This document shows, one piece after another, positions 57,534 to 64,000 of a stretch of 64,000 nucleotides of DNA. Position 1 is the stretch's first letter. Every line of letters begins with the position of its first letter. Made by a program: the position numbers and the translations under genes. This stretch comes from Shimazuella alba (GTDB lineage Bacteria; Bacillota; Bacilli; Thermoactinomycetales; Thermoactinomycetaceae): NCBI RefSeq assembly GCF_009831235.1, contig NZ_WUUL01000003.1, positions 310,001 through 374,000 of the forward strand, given 5' to 3'. The notes beneath the pieces were generated by a model, which ran no database searches, was not told the origin of the DNA, and saw only the letters and a list, made by a program, of their open reading frames with translations.

Positions 57534-57547
57534 TGCAAAATGGTAGC
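57534..57547. repeat. 14-bp direct repeat, copy 1
   Basis: TGCAAAATGGTAGC, repeated exactly at 59499-59512. The two copies bracket the MFS gene and the 97-residue orphan and lie 53 bases from the ylyA-like start and 30 bases from the GNAT stop. Confidence 0.65.
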
Positions 57548-57584
57548 AGCCGATGCACAAGTTTACACTTATTCATCGGCTACC
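57541..57584 (-). terminator. Hairpin after MFS gene
   Basis: GTAG-CA-GCCGATG pairs with CATCGGC-TAC, with a small bulge, directly downstream of the MFS stop on the minus strand. Confidence 0.6.
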
Positions 57585-57587
57585 TTT

Positions 57588-58826
57588 TTACACCTTTATT
57601 ATCTTTTTAGATGTTTCTGTCTCCTCCTGAAGAAAAGGAGTTTTTTTGATGATGTAGAGGTAAGACATGACAGCAGACAACGCCACACAGGGAGAAACAA
57701 GTATCCACATGCCTTGATATCCCCACCCGATCCAATTCCTTAGTATATTGACCACAGGTGCCAACATCGCTCCAAGGTCGTAGATCGTGTAAAAAATGGC
57801 TGTTGCTATTGCTTTTCTAGTATCTGGAACTTTCGTTACTGCAAGCGAGTAGACGCAAGGGGCGAGACAACTAAGGCCCATACCATTGGCTACGGCGGCC
57901 AGATAAAAGAGAAACAGACCTTTTCCGAAGCTCAGGCAGAACAAACCGATCGCAAAACAACTGTAAGAAACAGTTACCAAGCGACCTCGCTCCAAACCCT
58001 TTTCGCTACTTTCTTGATTGCGTGCTAGACTACTCACCAGTACTCGACCGAAAAGGATGACTAGAGAGTATACCAGCATAAATTTGTACGCATACCCTGC
58101 GTTGCCCAATTCTTGTGCATAAGGGTAGATGTAGGTCGTTACTCCTGCAACGTATATAGTAATCAATCCCATAATGGATGCGTACGGACTGATCACCTTC
58201 AAAACCTGAGACAGAGGGATTTGCTTTTCCTGTTTCGCTGGTACCACTGCTTCAGGTTTTTTCAACACGCTAAAGAGAAAAAGACCACACCCGACGCAGA
58301 TAATGCCTACCGTGAAAATATCCCAAAAATGACCATTATCAGCCATGTAGAGACTGACAGCTGACATAGCTGTCATAGCCAAATCACCTGAAGCACTGAA
58401 GTAGCCTTGTCCCTTGATACTACCCTCGGGAATGATGCGTGTACAGTACGCTTTCACTGGTGGAATCGACATTCCGTAGGCAACACCATGGACCAAGCGC
58501 CAAATCATCAGCTGTTCACCAGTGCTCACTGTAGCGTATCCAATGAAGGATATCAGCATCAAACCAATAGCTGCCTGGCCAATCAACTTATATCCAATCC
58601 GATCACACAAATAACCGGCAATAGGACGGAATAGAAGCGTGGGAAAAATAAAAATCCCTACTGCAAGATCGGTCTGTTTGTCTGTGACACCACTGACTTG
58701 TTGAGCGAACAGCGGAAGAATTGGGGCAATGAGATAAAATGCCCCAATCAAACAGTAATTGACAAGGAGAATGAATACATACTCCCGTTTCCACAGCTTT
58801 ACTGTTGACGCTACACTTTTTGTCAT
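57588..58826 (-). CDS. MFS transporter, probably efflux
   Basis: A 412-residue, 12-helix major facilitator. Motif A is RPIAGYLCDRIGYKLIG near residue 65. The middle loop is QEKQIPLSQ. FSASGDLAMTAMSAVSLYMA is in helix 5. It is closest in look to multidrug or arabinose-type exporters. Base use is more GC-rich than in neighbouring core genes. The leader is AGAGAGAGAATC with no AGGAGG, like the genes of the 11.7-17.35 kb island. The promoter is unclear (TAGAAT near 58866). Confidence 0.85.
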   Translation of the reverse strand: MTKSVASTVKLWKREYVFILLVNYCLIGAFYLIAPILPLFAQQVSGVTDKQTDLAVGIFIFPTLLFRPIAGYLCDRIGYKLIGQAAIGLMLISFIGYATVSTGEQLMIWRLVHGVAYGMSIPPVKAYCTRIIPEGSIKGQGYFSASGDLAMTAMSAVSLYMADNGHFWDIFTVGIICVGCGLFLFSVLKKPEAVVPAKQEKQIPLSQVLKVISPYASIMGLITIYVAGVTTYIYPYAQELGNAGYAYKFMLVYSLVILFGRVLVSSLARNQESSEKGLERGRLVTVSYSCFAIGLFCLSFGKGLFLFYLAAVANGMGLSCLAPCVYSLAVTKVPDTRKAIATAIFYTIYDLGAMLAPVVNILRNWIGWGYQGMWILVSPCVALSAVMSYLYIIKKTPFLQEETETSKKIIKV

Positions 58827-58995
58827 GATTCTCTCTCTATGTAAGGGTCCAAAGACAACTAATTTTGATTCTAAACTAATGATGCGTATTTGGAAAGAAA
58901 AGAGATATCAGACAGATGGAATAAGTATGATTATTGGGGAAATGTAATTGGATATAATCATTGTTATGAAATACCTAATATACTCATAAATCGCA

Positions 58996-59034
58996 TGCGC
59001 CCCTGTCGACTTTCGTAGAGTGGACAGGGGCGCA
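58996..59034 (-). terminator. GC-rich terminator after the 97-residue gene
   Basis: TGCGCCCCTGTC pairs with GACAGGGGCGCA (12 bp), about 40 bases past the stop at 59074. Confidence 0.8.
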
Positions 59035-59073
59035 ATCTTATTCCTATTTTTTCACATCAGAAAATCAGTATTG

Positions 59074-59367
59074 TTAGATGACGTTCTTCAGATCAGGCAG
59101 TAGCTGATAAGACTTCTTGTCTCCTACAATGATCTCGTAGGATCCTGCAAACTTTCCACCTACGATGGTGAGCTCGTTTTCGTGAATCTCCACTTGCTTA
59201 ATGCCAGTGGAAGGGTCCATCCGAAATACCTTTGCCTTATCTTCAGAGATAATACTAACACAGCCCTTACCACTTGCGATAAATTCGAAACTACTTGAAG
59301 AAGTCACATTCACTCCCTCAGTTGCACCTACCACAAAAACCGGACCATGTTTACTGATGTGTAGCAT
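59074..59367 (-). CDS. 97-residue beta-rich protein, unknown
   Basis: A small soluble protein with alternating hydrophobic strands (GPVFVVGATEGVNVTSSSSF, then GKGCVSIISEDKAKVFRMD) and no family I recognise. It has its own TATAAT (59403-59408) followed by GGGTTAG, a purine leader AGAGAAAGAGAATC and its own terminator: the same cassette style as the 11.7-17.35 kb genes. It lies between the 14-bp direct repeats with the MFS gene. It could be a small binding or structural protein. Confidence 0.55.
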   Translation of the reverse strand: MLHISKHGPVFVVGATEGVNVTSSSSFEFIASGKGCVSIISEDKAKVFRMDPSTGIKQVEIHENELTIVGGKFAGSYEIIVGDKKSYQLLPDLKNVI

Positions 59368-59402
59368 TGATTCTCTTTCTCTATTAGGAATGATTCTAAC
59401 CC

Positions 59403-59408
59403 ATTATA
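59403..59408 (-). promoter_or_regulatory. -10 box of 97-residue gene
   Basis: Minus-strand TATAAT followed by GGGTTAG, 35 bases before the ATG. Confidence 0.5.
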
Positions 59409-59498
59409 GCGTTACCACACGAAAGTGCAACTTATATAAAAGAAATATTATTAAAAATTACGTTTTCATCATGGATTAAGTGAAATGAACTAACACTT

Positions 59499-59512
59499 TG
59501 CAAAATGGTAGC
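59499..59512. repeat. 14-bp direct repeat, copy 2
   Basis: TGCAAAATGGTAGC, identical to 57534-57547; see that entry. Confidence 0.65.
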
Positions 59513-59541
59513 CGCAGATCGGTCGTCACGATCTCTATCAT

Positions 59542-60045
59542 TTATCTAATCTGTTTTTCATAGGTATAAAATGGAACTTCCCTCCTTGGGAAATAAACTT
59601 TTCCCATCTCCTCATATCCAAAATGTTCGTATAAGCCACGTGCTACATCGTTTTCTTCATAAGCATCCAACCTTATAGACGTATAACCATGTTCTTTGGC
59701 ATATTGATCAGCAAATGCCATCAATGCCTTTCCAGTTCCTTCTCCTTGATAATCCAAATGAACAACTAAACGATGCAAATACAGTGCTTTTCCTTTTTCT
59801 ACTCCCCAGTCGATATCCTCATGTTCAGGTTCTTTTTGCTCATCTAGTACAACTGATCCTAAAATGCGTTCGCCATCTTTCGCAACATAAAGGGTTCCTG
59901 CTTTTAGATCTGCTTGCAACATTTGAACACTCGGATCATTGTAATCCCATTGATGGATATCATTTTCTTGTAGATCACGTCTAGCGATAATGTACATTTC
60001 AATGATTTTGTTTAGATCTTCCATTGTTCCTTTTTGAATATCCAT
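59542..60045 (-). CDS. GNAT-family N-acetyltransferase
   Basis: A 167-residue GNAT enzyme. The acetyl-CoA site is LVVHLDYQGEGTGKALM (Q/RxxGxG/A) near residue 98, and the C-terminal YEHFGYEEMGKVY is typical. Substrate unknown. ATG 60045 follows AAAGGAGTAAC. Confidence 0.88.
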   Translation of the reverse strand: MDIQKGTMEDLNKIIEMYIIARRDLQENDIHQWDYNDPSVQMLQADLKAGTLYVAKDGERILGSVVLDEQKEPEHEDIDWGVEKGKALYLHRLVVHLDYQGEGTGKALMAFADQYAKEHGYTSIRLDAYEENDVARGLYEHFGYEEMGKVYFPRREVPFYTYEKQIR

Positions 60046-60223
60046 TTGTTACTCCTTTCATCAAATCGCGAATACATTTGCTAGTAATGTCCTTGTTTTC
60101 TATACTATGATCACTTCTTTATATCTTATCCATTTGATATCTGATACATGAAATATGTTGCTAAATTATGTGCTATTGATCTCATTTACAAATCGTAATG
60201 GTCTCATTTATGAATGTTATTTC

Positions 60224-60708
60224 TTATTGATCACGTCTAATATGATGTATTTCTACTGCAGAAAGATCCCCCTCCCCTACAACACAAAAAGCAGAGTACT
60301 TTATTCTCTGCTTTGTATATCTCCATTTCTTATTTATTGTATCTTCTATATGGTGAAACATATCAAGAAGCCTTTGGCCTACTTTTGTTTCATCTCCCTT
60401 GTACCAATCAGCATGAAATCTTTTCTGCTGCCCTATAAATGAATTCATGTCTCCAAGAGAAATGTTTTCTATCATTTGCATAAGCTCATGTCCTTCAAGT
60501 GTAGCAAAACGATTCAAAATAGGTCTCTAATATCAACTCAGTACCTTTGAAGTTTTCTGATACTTTTTCTTCACTAACTGGAACAACCTTTGTCACATCT
60601 GTATAAAGAACACTTGGTATTTTGTGAAGCCGAGGAAAAACAACTTTGATATAAAATTTTTAAAATAACTCCGGATTATCTACATTTCTGTATATTGAGA
60701 CTGTTTAA
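60224..60708 (-). pseudogene. Dead paralogue of the EthD-like gene
   Basis: On the minus strand, from about 60708, the sequence reads TVSIYRNVDNPELF-stop-KFYIKVVFPRL, then TELILETYFES, a frameshift near 60517, then RFATLEGHELMQMIENISLG and a further tail to 60224. Each block aligns with the intact protein at 54873 (TVGIYKNITDSKEFEKYYIE, QFIIETHYES). One stop, one frameshift and a lost start show it is decayed. The last 60 residues extend past the end of the intact homologue. Confidence 0.65.
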
Positions 60709-60950
60709 TTAAAAAAATGAAAATGAACCATGCAATCATGTAATGGCAAGTAATATTATGGGGAAAATTAATAACAATGTGAATTAAATTAATACTCAAT
60801 TTTTTTATTAACAAAGATATAAAACCATGATGATATTTTGCATTGTGCAATATTTTTTTAATAATATTTTTAAGTTACTATATGTCTTCACTCCTATTGA
60901 TCGGAATTTTTATTGCGTTGAATACCATTTAATACTTAACATTAAAATAA
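60709..60950. other. AT-rich intergenic spacer
   Basis: No gene or strong structure seen; only A/T-rich sequence up to the ileS terminator. Confidence 0.5.
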
Positions 60951-60972
60951 AAAACCGCTTTTTCAGCGGCTT
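60951..60972 (-). terminator. ileS terminator
   Basis: GCCGCT pairs with AGCGG around AAAA on the minus strand, followed by TTTTTTATTTT. Confidence 0.8.
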
Positions 60973-60983
60973 TTACACAAACC

Positions 60984-63749
60984 CTATTTGATCTCTAGAT
61001 CTGTTGCATAATTTTCTTCTACTATCGGCGCACAGCGATCACATAAAGTTGGATGGTGCTCATTTTCACCAACAGAAGGAGAGATGGTCCAGCAACGCTC
61101 GCATTTTTCACCAGATGCAGCAGTTACTTCAACTGTGATATCTTCTACATCTCCTGATACAGGGTGTATTACTACATCAGAGACAATAAACAAATCTTTG
61201 GGTTCTGGGATTTGATTTAAGAGAGTTGCTGCTTCAAATCCTGGGAGAATATCCACTTTTGCTCCCAAAGAGTTACCAATAGTTTTGGCTGCTCGTGCTT
61301 CTTCTAACGATTTTAAAACGATATCACGCAATGTTAAGAAGCGATCCCATTTGGCTTCCAACGTGGTATCTTGCATCTTAGCATCTGCTACTGGAAAATC
61401 GGTTAATTCTACACTTGCTTCTTTCACTCCAGGTATATATTCCCATACCTCATCTGTTGTATGTGGGATGATTGGTGCCAACAATTTTACGAGCGTCACC
61501 AACAGCTCATGCAGTACCGTTTGGGTAGAGCGGCGAGCTACAGAGTTTGGAGCATCTACATACAGTCTGTCTTTGCGTACATCTAGGTAGAATTGAGAAA
61601 GAAAGACGGTGCAGAATTGATGGATCTGTGTGTAAACTTGGTTGAATTCATAGTTCTCATAGCCCTTGGTTACACGATCCACTAAGCCTTGTAGCTTAAT
61701 CAATACAAATTTCTCTAGTTCATTCATTTGCTCCAGTGAAACTTGATGTTGCTGAGGATCAAAGTCTGCTAAATTTCCAAGTAAAAATCGGAACGTATTC
61801 CGCAGCTTACGGTATACTTCGGCGATCTGCTTTAATATTTCGTCTGACACACGGAAATCAGCTTGATAATCGGAAGATGCTACCCAAAGCCGGAGAATAT
61901 CAGCACCATATTGTTTCATCACTTTGGCTGGATCTATCACATTACCAAGTGATTTAGACATCTTTCGTCCTTCACCATCAAGAGTAAATCCATGACTGAG
62001 GACAGCTTTGTATGGTGCCTTTCCTGTTGTTGCCACTGCCGTGGAGAGAGAAGAATTAAACCATCCCCTATATTGATCTGATCCTTCTAAGTACAGATCA
62101 GCTGGCCATGTGGTCTCTGGACGTTTCGTTAAGACAGACCGATGGCTGCTACCCGAATCAAACCAAACATCCATCGTATCGGTCTCTTTACTGAACTCTT
62201 TTCCTCCACATGCTTCACATGTATGACTAGCAGGCATTAATTCTGCTGCATCTTTTTTGTACCATACATTTGAACCCTCTTGTGCAAACAAATCAGCAAT
62301 AAATTCGATTGTTTCTTCATTGATATGTGGATGATTGCAAGAAGTACAATAGAAAATAGGTAGTGGAACACCCCAAACTCGCTGACGGGAAATACACCAG
62401 TCTCCACGATCTGCGATCATATTGGAAAGTCGCACTTCTCCCCAACTAGGCGTCCATTTTACTTGCTTAATCTGCTCGAGCATTTCCTCACGAAATCCAT
62501 CAATCGAGGCAAACCATTGCTCTGTAGCTCGGAAAATAATTGGCTTTTTCGTTCTCCAATCATGAGGATAGGAGTGTGTGATAAAAACCAATTTGAGTAA
62601 TGCTCCTGCTTCTTCTAGTTTTTCTGATACCATCTTATTTGCGTCTTCATAATAGATACCTTCGAACCCTGGAGCTTCATCCGTAAATTTACCTTTTTCG
62701 TCTACTGGTGAAAGAATATCCAATCCATACTTTTGCCCTACCCAAAAGTCTTCTTCACCATGACCGGGTGCTGTATGAACACATCCGGTACCAGCGTCTA
62801 GAGTCACATGATCACCAAAAACAATAAGGCTTTTGCGATCATAAAAAGGATGTCGACACACTACACCTTCCAATTCCTTACCTTTCCAACTTTCTACAAT
62901 CTTGTACTGATCCATACCAATGATTTCCATTACTGATGGAACTAAGTCTGTAGCTAGGACTAATTTTCTTTCTCCAGCTTGTACTAGGCTATAGGAGAAA
63001 TTTTCATTGAGTGCAATAGCTAGATTGGAAGGAATCGTCCAAGGAGTGGTCGTCCAGATAAGCACCTCACTACCTTCAGGCAATTTCCCTTGATTTTCTA
63101 TGACTGGAAAAGCTACGTAGATAGAAGCTGATCGCTTGTCATGATATTCAATTTCTGCTTCTGCAAGTGCAGACTCTGAGGATGGAGACCAATAGATAGA
63201 TTTTTTCCCACGATACACATGACCTTTTGATACCATATCCCCAAATAAACGAATTTGCTCCGCTTCATATTCAGGTTTTAAAGTGATGTAAGGATTTTCC
63301 CAATCTCCTCGAACACCTAATCGCTCAAACTGTGCTTTTTGCCGCTCAACAAAGGATAGAGCATAGTCCTTACAAAGTTCACGGAAAGTAGGAATATCGA
63401 CTGATCTACGATCCACTTTTTTCTTCGTTACGATAGCATGTTCAATCGGAAGTCCGTGTGTATCCCAACCTGGAATATAAGGAGCATCAAACCCTGCAAG
63501 AGATTTGTAGCGAACAATAAAATCTTTTAATATCTTATTCAAAGCATGTCCAATATGAAGGTCCCCATTTGCATAAGGGGGCCCATCATGCAAAATAAAC
63601 TTTGGAGCACCTTGTCGTTTTTGTAAAACTTGTTGATAAATATTTTCTTGTTTCCAGCGTTTTTGACGTTCAGGTTCTTTGTTCGGTAAATTACCTCTCA
63701 TCGGGAAAGCGGTTTTTGGTAACTGGAGGGTTTTACTATAATCGGCCAT
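60984..63749 (-). CDS. ileS: Isoleucyl-tRNA synthetase
   Basis: A 921-residue class I synthetase that charges tRNA-Ile and edits valine. The HIGH site is [15 protein letters not shown] near residue 57, the KMSKS site is [10 protein letters not shown] near 595, the editing domain (CP1) is at about 200-400, and a C-terminal zinc finger has CERCW and CDRCA near 885-910. This is the shorter bacterial type with C-terminal finger. ATG 63749 is preceded by AAGGATTGGAAAT. Expression is controlled by the T-box leader upstream. Confidence 0.96.
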   Translation of the reverse strand: MADYSKTLQLPKTAFPMRGNLPNKEPERQKRWKQENIYQQVLQKRQGAPKFILHDGPPYANGDLHIGHALNKILKDFIVRYKSLAGFDAPYIPGWDTHGLPIEHAIVTKKKVDRRSVDIPTFRELCKDYALSFVERQKAQFERLGVRGDWENPYITLKPEYEAEQIRLFGDMVSKGHVYRGKKSIYWSPSSESALAEAEIEYHDKRSASIYVAFPVIENQGKLPEGSEVLIWTTTPWTIPSNLAIALNENFSYSLVQAGERKLVLATDLVPSVMEIIGMDQYKIVESWKGKELEGVVCRHPFYDRKSLIVFGDHVTLDAGTGCVHTAPGHGEEDFWVGQKYGLDILSPVDEKGKFTDEAPGFEGIYYEDANKMVSEKLEEAGALLKLVFITHSYPHDWRTKKPIIFRATEQWFASIDGFREEMLEQIKQVKWTPSWGEVRLSNMIADRGDWCISRQRVWGVPLPIFYCTSCNHPHINEETIEFIADLFAQEGSNVWYKKDAAELMPASHTCEACGGKEFSKETDTMDVWFDSGSSHRSVLTKRPETTWPADLYLEGSDQYRGWFNSSLSTAVATTGKAPYKAVLSHGFTLDGEGRKMSKSLGNVIDPAKVMKQYGADILRLWVASSDYQADFRVSDEILKQIAEVYRKLRNTFRFLLGNLADFDPQQHQVSLEQMNELEKFVLIKLQGLVDRVTKGYENYEFNQVYTQIHQFCTVFLSQFYLDVRKDRLYVDAPNSVARRSTQTVLHELLVTLVKLLAPIIPHTTDEVWEYIPGVKEASVELTDFPVADAKMQDTTLEAKWDRFLTLRDIVLKSLEEARAAKTIGNSLGAKVDILPGFEAATLLNQIPEPKDLFIVSDVVIHPVSGDVEDITVEVTAASGEKCERCWTISPSVGENEHHPTLCDRCAPIVEENYATDLEIK

Positions 63750-63774
63750 ATTTCCAATCCTTTACATATAAAAT

Positions 63775-64000
63775 AAAAAACCTTCTCTATCCCATAGGAC
63801 GAGAAGGTCTCGTGGTACCACCCAATTTCGTAGAGACATATGTCGCCTCTACCTCTTAACTCGATAACGTGAGTTAATCGTCTCACCTTACTTTATCTAT
63901 GATAATTGTTCAGGCGATCAGCTCCTGGGTGATATAGATCAGAAACTCTTTGCTAGGCTTTCACCATTCCTAGCTCGCTAAAAAAGAGCACTTCTAACTA
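63775..64000 (-). promoter_or_regulatory. T-box riboswitch of ileS (5' end beyond window)
   Basis: The minus strand has the T-box core GGGTGGTACCACGAGA (63810-63825), then a terminator (CCTTCTCGTCC ... ATAGAGAAGG and T run). Upstream are the stem I elements, including GGTGAAAGCCTAGC and an internal loop CTGATCTATATCACC in which ATC would be the isoleucine specifier. Uncharged tRNA-Ile binding would stabilise the antiterminator and allow ileS transcription. The leader continues past base 64000. Confidence 0.92.

Overview
The window looks like chromosome of a low-GC, Gram-positive bacterium of the order Bacillales. The core genes follow the Bacillus order on the minus strand (ileS, ylyA-like zinc finger, lspA, rluD-type synthase, pyrR, pyrC, carA, carB, pyrF, pyrE), followed by rqcH (yloA), a calcium P-type ATPase (yloB) and dapF. 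Control elements are also Bacillus-like: a T-box before ileS and two PyrR attenuators. Several genes have actinobacterial flavour, which would fit Thermoactinomycetaceae, but that family assignment is a guess.

Layout. 1-4.8 kb: dapF (cut by the window edge), Ca-ATPase, rqcH. 4.8-8 kb: rarD, a metallo-beta-lactamase-fold protein and endonuclease V. 8.2-9.3 kb: a GC-rich foreign gene for a cyclic-nucleotide-phosphodiesterase-like HD protein. 9.3-11.6 kb: a secreted M6 (InhA-type) protease. 11.7-17.35 kb: an island of five genes with two winged-helix regulators sharing one C-terminal domain, two P-loop kinase-like proteins and a third paralogue that has lost its P-loop. 17.4-25.1 kb: the pyr operon, unusually without pyrB, pyrD, pyrK or pyrP. 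25-55 kb: an accessory block inserted between pyrR and rluD. It holds regulators, a BceAB/BceRS-like ABC/two-component module whose kinase is frameshifted, two CPBP-type membrane proteins (one native-like, one GC-rich and foreign), a YhgE/Pip protein, a DUF2243-CtaG pair, a decayed mobile zone (Tn3 remnant, broken XRE/MmyB regulator, broken MFS pump, IS30 element) and an ammonium transporter. 55.2-57.5 kb: rluD, lspA and ylyA. 57.5-60.9 kb: a second insertion (MFS pump plus a 97-residue orphan between 14-bp direct repeats, a GNAT enzyme and a dead gene). 61-64 kb: ileS with its T-box leader.

The most interesting material is the 11.7-17.35 kb kinase/pseudokinase/regulator island. It shares a gene style with the single foreign cassettes at 8.2, 34.5 and 57.6-59.4 kb: monocistronic units, mostly a short leader with a purine AGAGA-type tract, and a strong GC-rich hairpin at the 3' end. 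A second item is a -1 slippery heptamer exactly where the two IS30 transposase frames meet. Many other genes here are clearly decaying, and these are annotated as pseudogenes. I saw no tRNA, rRNA or CRISPR array.
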